From Symsagittifera roscoffensis (taxonomy: Eukaryota; Xenacoelomorpha; Acoela; Convolutidae), in assembly GCF_963678635.1 (NCBI RefSeq), contig NC_087063.1:6792386-6856385 (forward strand): DNA of 64,000 nt. The letters are read 5' to 3'. The notes beneath the pieces are model-generated. The model made no database searches. It was not told the origin of the DNA and worked only from the letters and a program-made list of their open reading frames with translations. Below are positions 38,747 through 50,667 of this stretch, in pieces. The translations under genes were made by a program, and so were the position numbers. Position 1 is the first letter of the stretch. Each line of letters begins with the position of its first letter.

Positions 38747-40111
38747 GTAGCTAGAATTTACTATATTCAGCATTCCCATACAACAAATAACAGGGATCAA
38801 GTTACTTTTTTTAGGAAATCTAGCGGATATTATAACTTTCGTACGCAGCTAAAGAACGGTTTTAATATTTCAGTTAAAACGTTTTCGTTCAACTAGTTAG
38901 TCATCCGAAGTTCGATGTCATAATATTTTTAAGAAAAGGTGACACTTTTAGTGGCGAGAGTGTCGAAAACCTGAAAAGGAGTCCCTAAACCTCTAAATTG
39001 TACCCTGATTATGACCAATGTAGATTTTGTTGAGATTCCTGTAATCTGTTTTTCAAACAACAACGTTCAAGCATACTTTCTTAGTTAGTCATTCTTGCTG
39101 TTTCTCCTGTACCACATCCCCTTTTTTACTATTTGAGTGAAAATGATTGTAGTTGTTAGGTGTCAATAAAGGTTCAAGTGTCAATGAATTAATTGAAGAC
39201 GGTTAACTGAAATTGTGACACTTAACTGTGGTTTTTTGTTTCTTTTCCAGGAAAAACTCCTAAGAATGGTTCAAGCTCAAATATGATTTTTTTTGCGTGT
39301 TGACTTTTGTTTTACTTAGTTTCAATTAAAACTCATGTACTAAGTGAAAATCAAACAACGCTTTCCGTTTCCAATTGTGCAATGGTTCTTTTTCTTTAGG
39401 TGAATTTCGATTTGTAGATGTCACAGCGGAATTTTGTAAAACACCCAATGTTCCAAAATTCAAAAAAATCAAAAAATCAGTCAAATATTTCAATCTTGCC
39501 CACGTAATTGACTTTTTAAGAGTCGAGGATTGTAGTTCGACTCTTATGCCGGTTGCGATGATTTTTTTTTCAGGAAAATTCCCAAGATTCGTTTAGACAG
39601 GCTCAATGTTAATTTTTTGCAGTTTGATTCAATTCATTTCTTTTGTAAAAGGAAGGCAAGCCGCACTATCGAACAGCGAAAGTTAAAAAATCACAAAAAA
39701 CATGATCCACATCTAGTTCTAAAAATGGAATTCAATTCTCAGATTTCCCAGCGAGATAAAATCTTTACCCATTGATCCAGTTGTCTCAAATTGGGGTAAT
39801 TTTAACAAAAAAGTGTCCATCGTAAATTGTTCTGCAAATTCGAAGAGCTTTAAGAATATCTAATTTTTTATTCGAAATTCAAAAATTGAAGATTTTTGGA
39901 AAAACAAGTCAGTTTTTTTTTTAGTTTCCTCGCCTTCATTACTCTTTTCTAACTGTCAGTTGGCTATCTTTTTTTAAATTTTTGTCACATGAAACAATGA
40001 AATTAATTTTTCTTTCTGTAAATTACTCCACTTTGTACTTTGCTGTTTCATGGTTCTGTAAAAACCAACAACATTTCATTAGTTATTTACTATCAATTTG
40101 TGTAAATTTAG
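38747..40111. other. Host intron with repeat copy 3
   Basis: Non-coding, containing copy 3 of the intronic repeat. A short plus frame at 39375-39596 has no support. Confidence 0.45.
39640..39975 (+). repeat. Diverged intronic repeat, copy 3
   Basis: Begins TTTTGTAAAAGGAAGGCAAG and ends TAACTGTCAGTTGGCTATC, parallel to copies 1 and 2. Confidence 0.5.
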
Positions 40112-40273
40112 AATGTTCTGTGGGAGAACTTCGGACGAGACGTGGAGGGAGGGAAGGGGACTAAGGACATGGCGAATGTGGAGGAGGACACCCATGGCAC
40201 CCACCGGGGCTTCTTCAGAACTGGTACCCACCATCAGTCTGGCTCACAGATTGGAACCATTGGCACTCAGCAG
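40112..40273 (+). CDS. Second host exon group, exon b
   Basis: Acceptor TGTAAATTTAG, donor GTATAA, 54 codons with no stop. The product is hydrophilic: NVLWENFGRDVEGGKGTKD, then a Gly/Thr/His/Gln-rich stretch (HGTHRGFFRTGTHHQSGSQ). GC content is clearly above the surroundings, as expected of host exons here. The following intron would contain the 17.7 kb retroelement. Confidence 0.5.
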
Positions 40274-40375
40274 GTATAATAATATCAGCATTTGAGGTCT
40301 ATTCTTCAACTACCTCCCCCTCCTCGTATAAGTAAATGACGTAATATTTGTAAGTAGTAACGAATCCCCTATCCC

Positions 40376-41112
40376 CCCCGAGTCGAGATTTTTCACCTAA
40401 TTTGAAGCAAGATTTGAGCGGTTTGAGCGGTTTTTTTAGACAATTACGCTCAAAATCTTGCTTCAAAATGAGCAGTTTGAGCGGTTTTTGAACGGTTTAT
40501 CTAAAAAAACCGCTCAAAAACCGCGCAAGATTTGAACGGTTTTGAGCGGTTTATCCAAAAAAACCGCGCAAGATTTAATAATAAAAAGTCGACCACAGAG
40601 GGATTCCAACCCCGATTCTTCTGAATCGTAGTCAGACGCCTTATCCGTTAGCCCATGCCGCCCTGAAAATTTTGTCGCGCAGCGAAGCCAATATAAATTA
40701 CGCACCACAATGAATACTGAATACTCTGCATTCTAATTCATGCTTTTGAAATTCCTGTGACAGTGATACGTATACTGATACTTTATAATCTTGGTCGCAC
40801 CGTCTCCACTTCGGTCTGCAAAGACGCGCCGTCTCCAAAGTATGGACATGAGTCTGGGACCTCGACCCGGGAAGACCGCTCAAAAACCGCTCAAAAACCG
40901 CTCAAATCTTGCTGGAAAAACCGTTCAAAAATCACCGCAAGAAATGAGCGGTTTTTGAGCGGTTTTTTAAGCAAGATTTGAGCGGTTTGAGCGGTTTTTC
41001 CAAAAAAACGCCCAAACCGCCCAAACCGCTCAAACCGTTCAAATCTTGCTGGAAAACCGCTCAAACCGGTCAAATCTTGAGCGGTTTTTGAGCGGGTTCT
41101 CGACCCGGGCCC
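40376..41112. repeat. Clustered CCGCTCAAA/TTTGAGCGG repeats
   Basis: Many copies of AACCGCTCAAA in both orientations, with GCAAGATTTGAGCGG and TTCCAAAAAAACCGC linkers, in two blocks (about 40400-40575 and 40875-41095) around a tRNA-like sequence. CTCGACCCGGG occurs at both edges of the second block (about 40861 and 41100). Inverted organisation would let each block fold back on itself. Confidence 0.75.
40591..40662 (-). tRNA. tRNA-Arg(ACG)-like sequence, probably a pseudogene or SINE head
   Basis: 72 nt on the minus strand fold as a cloverleaf: D arm GGCTAACGGATAAGGC, anticodon stem TCTGA/TCAGA around loop CTACGAT (anticodon ACG), and a T arm with loop TTGGAAT. The acceptor has six of seven pairs, two of them G-U. 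The T loop has G where functional tRNAs have the invariant C56, and the acceptor has a G-G mismatch, so a functional gene is doubtful. Confidence 0.6.
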
Positions 41113-41328
41113 TCTTTGATCAAAAATAATTATACACGATAAAAGTTGTAAGTGTTTGACAGTTTTTTGAGACGTGTGTTCTTTCTTGTTTAATAAGAGG
41201 ATCTGGAAAACCAATTGAATGACTTAAAATTTGTTTTTATTTTTATGCTGTATTGCCACAATGCTAGAACCAAAAAGATGTAGAAAACACCATGTAGTCA
41301 TTTTTTACTCTCAATTATCTAAACAAAA

Positions 41329-41553
41329 TGGAACCTGATCTAAACTACATTTTATGATTGGATAAATTAGATATTTTACCACTGTAAAGTATTTAATATT
41401 AACCAATCATGATCCATCTAACTAACAACCCACTTATTTGTAAGTGCTGAAATTACTTGTAATTTCAGCACCAGAGAGATTTGAATTTAACTTAGAAATT
41501 AGTTGCCTCTCCAAGAGAACTTCAGCAGCCGCAATAAACCAGTATACCCTAGA
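41329..41553 (+). repeat. 5' LTR (shared portion)
   Basis: Starts TGGAACCTGATCTAAAC. It contains a CTGAAATTACTTGTAATTTCAG palindrome and AATAAA at 41533. It matches 58804-59028 except at two positions (A/G, G/A). The shared part ends CCCTAGA rather than CA, after which the two copies diverge completely. Confidence 0.8.
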
Positions 41554-41969
41554 CCAGTATACCAGTAAACTAATCATTCAAATTAGGATAAACAGTGAAG
41601 AACTTCGGTTATTCATCCTTCACTTGAACCCTCCTCTTACCAGACCCAGGATAAATCGTAGACTTAGTAAGTTTAAAATAGTATCTAACGAACTACTCGC
41701 GTTCTAATTATACCTGAACCTTGTGGATCGATTTACTATTCTCCAACCCTTGAACACAATCATTACCCCTAAGTAAGATTAAGTAAGTTAACACCTTAGC
41801 TTAGACTAGCCACGAGAAAGTAAAAAATCATTCTTCGGAATCGATATACTTTTCTCTCCAACCCTGAACAAAAAGACCCAGGTTAAGCTAACCAAAAAAT
41901 CGTAAGGACCAACAATTTAAGAAAATAGAAATCATCTAACAACTTTTTGCATCCGTCATCCTAAACCTT
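41554..41969 (+). promoter_or_regulatory. Leader of the retroelement
   Basis: No frame. No standard TGG-type primer-binding site follows the LTR. Three GTAAG sites (about 41667, 41772 and 41783: AGTAAGT, AGTAAGA, AGTAAGT) could serve as splice donors for subgenomic mRNAs. Confidence 0.4.
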
Positions 41970-42437
41970 ATGTCATTTAAAAATCTAGGAAACAAACAAA
42001 CAATCGTTTTACACAACTGTGAAATAGATAACAAAAAATACGACCTTGTAATCACACCTCACACACAAACAGTTGGATATATCAGAACAAAACGACAAAC
42101 ACTAAAAAGGAAAATAATAACTAAACAAAGACAAATGACACGAAAAAGATTTTCAAAAAATAGAAACGCATTCTCAGAATCAGAAGTCAGCAATTTAGAC
42201 GAACTTTATAAATTAAAAGATTCCATTGATAAAAATTGTCCTATTCACGATCAATTATATTTTTCCGACTCAGAAACAACTTCAAACTCATCAAAAAGAG
42301 GAAAAAGAAGAATAAAAAAGCAATATAAACACAAACCAGTACACTTGTATAATTGGAATCAACCAATTAGACACATCGATAATTACTTATTAACAGTCAT
42401 TAAACGAAAAAATGAGCCAAACACACACTCCAAGTGA
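41970..42437 (+). CDS. ORF A, basic pre-gag protein
   Basis: 155 codons, start at the first ATG after the leader. Very basic: KRQTLKRKIITKQRQMTRKR and KRGKRRIKKQYKHK, separated by an acidic/polar middle (SESEVSNLDELYKLKDSID). The basic patches could serve nuclear or nucleolar targeting and RNA binding, like small regulators of complex retroviruses, but no sequence family is recognised. It overlaps ORF B by 26 bp in another frame. A protein-coding gene upstream of gag is unusual for an LTR element. Confidence 0.6.
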   Translation: MSFKNLGNKQTIVLHNCEIDNKKYDLVITPHTQTVGYIRTKRQTLKRKIITKQRQMTRKRFSKNRNAFSESEVSNLDELYKLKDSIDKNCPIHDQLYFSDSETTSNSSKRGKRRIKKQYKHKPVHLYNWNQPIRHIDNYLLTVIKRKNEPNTHSK

Positions 42438-43545
42438 AGATAGTCCAGACGATGACGATATCTACCCCTTCTTAGTAGATGCACCCGATAATAGAGGACA
42501 GCATGATCTTTGTAAGAACTTTCTCCTAAATTTGTTTGAACCCGGAATTAGCCCATGTAAAACAGAGTTCCCAGATGTAAAAATAAAAAGACAGATTATT
42601 GATCACTATCTGAAAGATATATGTAACTTAACACAACAATACGGAATCTACACCATAGAATTCAGCTCACCAAACCCGAATCACCGCAAATATGTAATTT
42701 AAACAGACGATCTTGATTTAGAATTTTCAAAAGTATTCTCAGAATATATAAAAAGCATACAATATCATAACTCACAAAGAGCAAACTCCATATTTACTAA
42801 TGAAGTTTTTGCAATAATATATAGTTATATTTCAATATTAGAAAACGAAAACCCAATCCCGCATATCTCACCGAATGAGACATCCAAACATATAAAGGTA
42901 CGACATGAAATCACACTATTTTCAACTTTTCTACATATAATTAAAGAAAATTTCACTAAAGATGATGTTTCACAACATACAAAACATGACTTACAAAAAA
43001 TTTTGGCATGGTTTATAATAGATTATTTCACACATAATATAGATTTAATTTCACAAGCAAGAAAAAATTTTAGACCCCAAAATTCAAACGATGATACCGC
43101 TATCACAGAACAATCAGACTACGTTTGGGACCCCGAATGGTGTCATTATGCATTCATAAATATTCCACAATCAATCTCAAGTCAGGCAATAAGTACAATA
43201 TCTTATGTAAGAGATTATGTAAGGGTAATACCATTATCCATTGATGCAACACCATTAAACTACAATACATTTTTACCCGATACGCAAAATAACAGTTTAA
43301 ATTCGACCGTCATACACAATGAAAACCTTAATGGAACTAGGAACCTCACTCAACAAGATATTCAAACACCATCACACTTCATAAATGAAGAAATTGTCCA
43401 AACAACAACTACACAACAAAGTATTTCACCAATACGTCCAAATTTAACAACACCAAGAAATACAAATACTTCACTAGCACAAGTAACCTTACAATCAACC
43501 GTCAAACCTTCGGTTGCTCCAAAATATTCACAAATGGATTATTAA
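42412..43545 (+). pseudogene. ORF B, pre-gag protein with one in-frame stop
   Basis: The frame begins with ATG 42412, meets TAA at 42700-42702, then stays open to 43545, about 378 codons in all. The N-terminal 96 residues are acidic (DSPDDDDIYPF). After the stop the protein is hydrophilic with helical segments and a Thr/Gln/Ser/Pro-rich C-terminus ending 12 bp before the gag start. Continuity of composition and frame on both sides argues that the stop is recent or erroneous. No domain is recognised. It may represent an N-terminal Gag-like (matrix) unit or an accessory protein. Confidence 0.55.
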
Positions 43546-43557
43546 ACATATAGACCC

Positions 43558-45171
43558 ATGGCAATACCGTCAAAAACACGCAGAACGTTCACAAGAAACA
43601 CTTTTGCGGAACACAATTATAATTACGCACATTCATCAAAAACAAACTATCCTCCACGAAAAAATAATAATAATCAAATAAGATCTCGATATTGGGATAA
43701 CCCAATGGCAACAACCAATTCAGTAAATTTTCAAACTAATTCACATCCTCCACAGGATCGTAGTGAAAATTCCCCATTCTTTCAACAGAATAAAAATAAA
43801 AAGCAAGCATCTCAACAAACGGATTATTTATCCTCTGATGATGATTATTTACAACCAGATATATTTGCACCATACACTCAAGAATATCGTGGACAAGGAG
43901 TGCAGAAACCGTATACATATCATAGAATTTTTTCCCCACACCCAACAGATACACAAAATCAACAACCAATACAAATGCAAAACCCAATTAATACACAATC
44001 TTTTCAACCAATTCAGCCACAAAACCCAATGATTACACACTCGTATCAACCAACACAAATGCAAAATGAAATACCACTTCCATATTACCTTCAACAACAC
44101 GAAATAACAAAAAATCAACTTTCAAATTTTTCACAAATGCCAAATGCCGCAGAATCATTACAAATGACAATGAATCCATACCTTATGGGTGGATCATCAA
44201 TAACATCAAACAAACCATTAATGGTATTCACAGGAACAGACCCTGAATATTCTGTAGAAGATTATTTAAATGCAGTAACAGCAAATTTAATTTTAAATAT
44301 AGGACCTGAACCAATTAATAGGCAACTACATCAAAATTGTATACATCGACGCACAGCGTTGATACAGACAACATTAGACGGCGCAGCCCAAAAATGGTTT
44401 TCAGTATTGCCTATAGAAATAAAATCAAATTGGAAAAGATTTACACAAGAATTTTCAAAAATGTTTGACTCCGAAAGAAACAAACAACAACAAAGAGTTT
44501 TATGTAATGAAATTCGCAGATTACCAAATGAAACCATCAAACAATTAGCAGTACGTATCGAAACGCTAGTTCGAAAAGCATATTCATTAAATACACACGA
44601 CTATAAAAACACAAAAATGACAGAAATCTTAATGATGACCTTAACACCTCAATTAAGGAAAATAGCAATAAAAAAGAGAGCATCCCATCCCTCCTCAATT
44701 CGAGAGCCCGATTTAGATTTTAGAAAATTAGTAGACAAACTAGAGCAAGCGGAAATCACAATGAAACTTGAAGAAACAGAAAATCTGAAATTACAATATA
44801 TTAACCGAATTGAAACAAATACCACAAATATCAACAATATACAAGAATCAGATACAGACCTCGTTGAAAAAATCACTGAAATACTCAATATTTATGAAAA
44901 ACATCCAAACTTTAAAGGCAAACCATCTTTCAAAAAATGGTGTAATTATTGCCGACGATACGGACATAGTATTTCTGAATGTAGACAAAAACAACAGGAC
45001 AATCAAAACAAACCTCAAAAACATAAAGAACCAAATAAATCATTCTATCAATACATGAAGAAAGATCAAAATCTACCAAACAAAAATGTATACAGCAACA
45101 ACAGTTCAGGAAAACCACTTCCAATTACACGAGAACAATACCAATTACACGAGAACCCAATCACCATATAA
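43558..45171 (+). CDS. Gag
   Basis: 537 codons. N-terminal third is Gln/Asn/Pro-rich with imperfect repeats of 'QPIQMQNPINTQSFQPIQPQ' character (about residues 135-180). The middle has a capsid-type helical region (FTGTDPEYSVEDYLNAV...; AAQKWFSVLPIEIKSNWKRF, as in Ty3/Gypsy capsids). Near residue 460 CNYCRRYGHSISEC is a CX2CX4HX4C zinc knuckle for RNA packaging. Frame intact. It overlaps the pol frame by about 110 bp; pol lies +1 relative to gag, so expression of pol would need +1 shifting or its own start. Confidence 0.88.
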   Translation: MAIPSKTRRTFTRNTFAEHNYNYAHSSKTNYPPRKNNNNQIRSRYWDNPMATTNSVNFQTNSHPPQDRSENSPFFQQNKNKKQASQQTDYLSSDDDYLQPDIFAPYTQEYRGQGVQKPYTYHRIFSPHPTDTQNQQPIQMQNPINTQSFQPIQPQNPMITHSYQPTQMQNEIPLPYYLQQHEITKNQLSNFSQMPNAAESLQMTMNPYLMGGSSITSNKPLMVFTGTDPEYSVEDYLNAVTANLILNIGPEPINRQLHQNCIHRRTALIQTTLDGAAQKWFSVLPIEIKSNWKRFTQEFSKMFDSERNKQQQRVLCNEIRRLPNETIKQLAVRIETLVRKAYSLNTHDYKNTKMTEILMMTLTPQLRKIAIKKRASHPSSIREPDLDFRKLVDKLEQAEITMKLEETENLKLQYINRIETNTTNINNIQESDTDLVEKITEILNIYEKHPNFKGKPSFKKWCNYCRRYGHSISECRQKQQDNQNKPQKHKEPNKSFYQYMKKDQNLPNKNVYSNNSSGKPLPITREQYQLHENPITI

Positions 45172-48100
45172 CTCAAGTTATAGAGGAAGATCACCAGAAC
45201 GAAGAAATACACAAAATTCGTCACAAAATCATTACAATAGACCAAATAGTCGAAATAACTACTCCAGATCAAATTCGAATAAAACACAATTTGTTTCTAG
45301 ATCTAATTCCCAATCAAGGAATAATTACTATCCAAACAATCAATCACGAAACTCATCATACAATAGAAATAGAAACTACTCCAATAATCGAAATAGAAGT
45401 TATTCAAACAACCGAAACCAGAATTACCCGAACAATCGATCAAGGAATAACTCATATAACAGATCAAACTATAACAGACCAAACAATAATTATCAAAACA
45501 GATCACGAAATAATTCACAAAATCGACATTCAAGTTATAATAATCGTTATAGAAATTATTCCCAATCACCACACAGAAATAATATCCATTATAATAATTC
45601 TAACAATCGCCACAGAAGTAGTACACCTAAACATCAAAGACATATTAATCAAGTAAAATCAAATCCAGAAACAACATCAGACCCCCCAGGTATTGATGAC
45701 ACAGGAAATAACGAACTACAACTAAATCAAATAAACTGTGAATCATCAGATTCAGAAAGTGATACAGAAAACACTATCTCCATAAATATGATAGCCGTCG
45801 AAAATGACTACGAACCTATTAAGTATGAACAACCTTTTTCATCACATATATATGAAAATCAATTAGAACTCCTTCACAATTATTATATTGAACCCATCCA
45901 TTCTACACAAACGGCACAAGAAACTAACGAAATCAACACTACAAATCAATCCAATGAAAATGATAAAACAAAATGCTTGAATACAAATCACATCTATCAA
46001 AATATACAAAAAGAACAACCCAAAGAAAAAATTTGGACAATACCATTTCTTTTAGAAAGTCCAAGAAACAAAGAATTTCAACCACCAGATCTTGAAATTG
46101 ATTTTTTAATTGATTCAGGAGCAGAATCAAACATAATAAACATTCCCACATGGAATGAAATAAAAACATTACACCCAAAACTAACACCTCTTGAAACCTC
46201 CAGTAAACTAGCAACAGCACAAGGATCAACATTGGTAAACTATGGAAAAATCCAATTATTTCTTCTCCCCACAAGAACAATAGAGCAAAATAAAATTTTA
46301 AATAAACCATTTAAACAAATATTTCATATCACTGATATTAAATACAATATCATTGGAATACCATTTATCTCTAAATATATACCAACAATCAACATTTTGA
46401 ATAGTAAAATACTAATCAAAGATAAATATACAAAAACAAAAGACACATCCCTAACATTTTTTCAAAGATTAAATAAACAACCACCATTCTTTTCAAAATT
46501 TTATCCAATATATAACCAACAAAGGAAACACCTGAAACCACTATCAGGAAACATATATAATTTTTCAATAAAACAAGTTCACCAATATGATGAAAAACAA
46601 AATGAACAACAACTCTATATGTCAGACTTTGAATTCAGACCTATCCATAAATTTTTCAAAATCACAATTTCATCCATAAAATATTTGAAAAACTCGAATT
46701 CAGATATTATTTCGTTACATGTATACAATAATACACCCTATCAAGTAACATTAACTTTAGGACTTTTGGGATATTGCGAAACCAACGCTACGATATCACC
46801 AGTACACGAAAAAGCATACCGCGTAAATAATATACTTCAGTTGTTAGATATTTGTCAATCCACAATTCTTAATGAAGAATTATCCATAAATAATATAATA
46901 AGTAATGAAAAAAGAAATACAGATTATTTCACAAAAACCCCATATTTCAAACCTACATTCAACATAAACAACTATACAGAGAATCAACAGAAATTTTTAA
47001 CAATGTTTAACTTCCAACATTCACAAATAACACAAGACGAATTTGATAAGTTAGCCAAACAGCTAATAAAATATTCATCAGTCTATGCAACATCCAAATT
47101 TGATGTTGGCAAAATTAGTTCATCACTACATCTCCCATTAAAACCTGACGCAGTTTTCAAAAAACAAAGAGCAAGTAAAGTACCAATTCATTTACACGAT
47201 AAAGTGAACAGATTAATCGATATTTTAGAACAATACAAAATTATATCACCGGTAAACAAAGAAGAACAACCAAAAGGTAACACATTTATCAACCCTGTTA
47301 TCATCCTAGCAAAAGGAGAATCATTAAAAATAGTTCTAGACGCTAGATATCTTAATTCACTAATAGACGAATCAAAATGCAATTGGCCTATTGAACCAAT
47401 ACAAGTTATTTTAACAAAAATAAACGGAAAATACTTTACAACCGCAGATATGAATAGTGCATATAATCAAATGCCACTAGATGAACAATCGCGACGCTTA
47501 ACACAATTTGTTATCGGAAATCAGCAATATGAATTCAACCGCCTATTCTATGGAATATCCATAGGACCAGCAGCATTTTCAGCTTTTATGAGTAAAATTT
47601 TTGGACCACTAATACTCAAGAAAAACGCAATCACCTATTTAGACGATGTTTTTATGCAATCACAGACAAAAGAAGAAATGTTTAATGTTTTAGAACACTA
47701 TCACAAAATACTTCAGAACGAAAATCTGAAGGCCGCTCCCGACAAGTCACACTTCTTTTTAACACGAGTTAAATTCTTAGGACACAATATAGAAAGAAAA
47801 ACAATCACTCCATTAAAATCACGCATTGATGCTATTCAGAAGCTCCAACCTCCAACAAACAAAAAGAAAATCCAAGAATTCCTTGGAATGTTAAATTTTT
47901 TAAGCAAATATGTCTATAAAATGCAATTATACCTAAGACCATTCTATAATATACTTAGACAACAAAATAATTTTGAATGGAACACAGAACATCAAGCACG
48001 ATTTGAAGAAATTAAAAAACTCTTGAATACAAATTTTGAATACAATTCCAGATCCAAATCAACCATTCTATGCAATGTGCGATGCTTCGAATTTCGGCAT

Positions 48101-50479
48101 CGGCGCAGCCTTATTACAATCACACAATGGCACAAACAAAATGAATCTTATATCAGCAAATTCGCGATTATTCACTCAAGCAGAGCTACGACTCTCAACT
48201 CTAATGAGAGAATGTACAGCCATAATATATACACTAACAGAATATGAATTTCTGATACTTGGATCAAAACATCCAACAGTTCTATTCACAGATCACAAAC
48301 CAATCATTTTTCTCTTTACACAAAAATCTAATCCAAATCACCGAGTTTATAGATTTCAATTAATTCTAATGAAATTCCCAAACTTACATATAGTTTGGAC
48401 AGCAGGAAAGAATCTTGCATTACCAGACACTTTAAGTCGAAATACACCACCTGAGTTACTTACACGTAAAACTACAGTTGAAACACCCAAAAATATAAAA
48501 TTTTACCTTGCAGAAAACGAAACATCACCCCGACTAGAAAGCAAATATGCAGTAAAATCTGACGTTGAACAATCACAAATAAATAATCTACAACACTTCC
48601 CACTTTATTTAGATTGCCAAAATAACCACTACGAAGTTGATCTACTTGGAACATCAACTTTTAAACCAATTCCATATTCACAATGGATAAAAAATAACAC
48701 CCAACAAAAAAGAGTAAAACAACACCCGCATAAAAAAGACCTTTTTCCGTTAATTGAAAAAGAAAATCTAACTGATAAAATAAATTTATCAGGACCGCAA
48801 ACAAACGATTCAAAATACACAATAAATCAAGTTTTTGACCTCCATGACCCACTTGATACAATTCCTTTATCTAAATTGGAAATAGAAAACATTTTTCTCC
48901 CCCCAACAGATAAAATTACAATTAATACCTTGAAACAGTATCAAAATCTTGACCCAATAATTCGACAATTAAAATCATGGCACAAATATAAAACTAAACC
49001 CGTAAAGGCAGATACAACAATATTAGGAAATAAAGCACTCCTCCGATATTTTCGAAAACTTAATAATACAACAATTAATGAAAACACAGACCTTCTAGAA
49101 TACCAATTAAATGAATCTACAGTTCCCTGTCTCCCTTTAAGTATGATTCTCATAGCTTTTAATATCTCACATACACAAAACATTAAAGGACACTCTGGAT
49201 CAGAGAAAACATATTCAAATTTCATACAAAACTTTATTTTCCAAATGCACCAATTTGGATAAAAGTACTATGCAATGATTGTATAGTATGTCAGCTAAAT
49301 AAACCTTATCCAAATCAAAAACAAATAGCACAAAAACAAGACTTTAAAGGACAAAGTTTGTACTTTAACCACCGTATTTCATTTGATACAAAAGGACCAA
49401 TTTCACCATCATCCGAAGGAAACTCCTACATTATGGTAATTGTTGACGCATTTACACATTATGTAGCACTTAACCCAGTACCACATTGTAACGCTTATTA
49501 CGCTTACACAACACTTTATGAACACTGGATAGCCAAATTCGGACTACCAGAAATTTTAGTTACAGACAACGGTACGGAATTCATAAATAATGAAATCATC
49601 ACACTATGTCATTTATATAACATCAAACACAAACCACGTACATCTCACGCACCTTGGACAAACGGCTTAGTCGAAGGTATGAACCGTTCACTACAAGAAT
49701 ATCTTAGATGTATCATCAATGGAAATGATACAAAATACACCGAATGGTCAGCAGATGTAAAACTATTTCCCTTAGCATATAATTCACAAATCACGACAAC
49801 TCTCGGAATGTCACCATATGAAATGGTTTTTAATCAAAAGCCACGCAAACCAATTATGTTTACAGCAAACTCTCATAAAAATGCACAAAGTCATTGCCAA
49901 CCGAATAAAGACTCAATTTGTTATAACCTACCTTTACACACACACGATGAAGATCATTTTCATCACCCACAAATTCTTAAATTAGCCTCCGGTACACACA
50001 ACGAATGGATTTTAAACAGAGATAAAAAACACAATGAAATTTACCAAAAAGTAACAAAAAAGTTGTTACAAAGGCAAAACATTAATGAACAAATAAAATC
50101 ACGCTTTACACCAGCCTCCGATTTAAAAATTGGAACATTTGTTTTAATACCCAATTTTAACACTCTCAATGGAATTTCTAAAAAATTACAAACCCTTCGT
50201 AAAGGACCATACCAAATAATTGCCAAACCCACTGATGTCACATAAAAAATCACCGACTCAGACAAAAAAGAATTTGTTCAACATCGAAACAATCTATTAC
50301 CTTATTACCCAAAAGAATACGCACTACGCGAACTAACTCAATTATATTCTTTCACAGGTTTAAAAGTTATTCAAAATAACCCACATACGGAGAATAAACC
50401 AAAGGAACAACATGACATTCATCTCGAAAACCAAAATAAAAAATCAACTAAAACGAAAAAAACAATACAAAAAAGCTAG
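45086..50479 (+). pseudogene. Pol: protease, reverse transcriptase, RNase H, integrase, with breaks
   Basis: Three frame segments: 45086-48030s, 48036-49250s and the original frame to 50245, with a TAA at 50243 and open frame on to 50479. The first ~110 residues are an Asn/Arg/Ser/Tyr-rich low-complexity region. Protease: FLIDSGAESN (about residue 343) and NIIGIPF. RT: FTTADMNSAYNQMPL and TYLDDVFM (about residue 851). RNase H: MCDASNFGIGAALL, MRECTAI, FTDHK, LPDTLSR. Integrase: GHSG...CNDCIVC zinc site, then SFDTKGP, VTDNGTEF and LVEGMNRSL with D, D, E present, and a RKGPYQI GPY-type motif. All catalytic residues are present; one extra base near 48033 and one missing near 49250 compensate each other. 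Confidence 0.88.
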
Positions 50480-50517
50480 ATCAAAATATACCTCAAAAAG
50501 AAAGAAAAAATAGAAAA

Positions 50518-50667
50518 ATGACAGAAAAAATAATACCCCAAGAACAAATCGACAAATCAGAACATAGAGAGTCATCACGACTTAGAAATCAACCACGTAA
50601 AAACTATAAAACATTCATCCCACAATCTAAAATATTAAAGAAAGTCGAATTTCAAAAACAGCTTTAA
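50518..50667 (+). CDS. Short frame after pol
   Basis: 49 codons (MTEKIIPQEQ...), basic, with a RESSRLRNQPRKNYK stretch that looks like the SSRxRxxP-type end of retroelement Pol proteins. It may be the displaced C-terminus of Pol rather than a separate gene. Confidence 0.35.
   Translation: MTEKIIPQEQIDKSEHRESSRLRNQPRKNYKTFIPQSKILKKVEFQKQL

Noticed and set aside
40514-40708. 64-codon minus frame containing GRHGLTDKASDYDSEESG
   Set aside because: This is the translation of the tRNA-Arg-like sequence, a known artefact of tRNA genes read as protein.
40891-41214. 107-codon minus frame with FERFxRFGRF repeats
   Set aside because: It is a translation of the CCGCTCAAA repeat array, not a gene.
45303-46310. 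Minus-strand frames opposite pol (89 and 123 codons)
   Set aside because: They are shadows of A-rich pol coding sequence and have no independent features.
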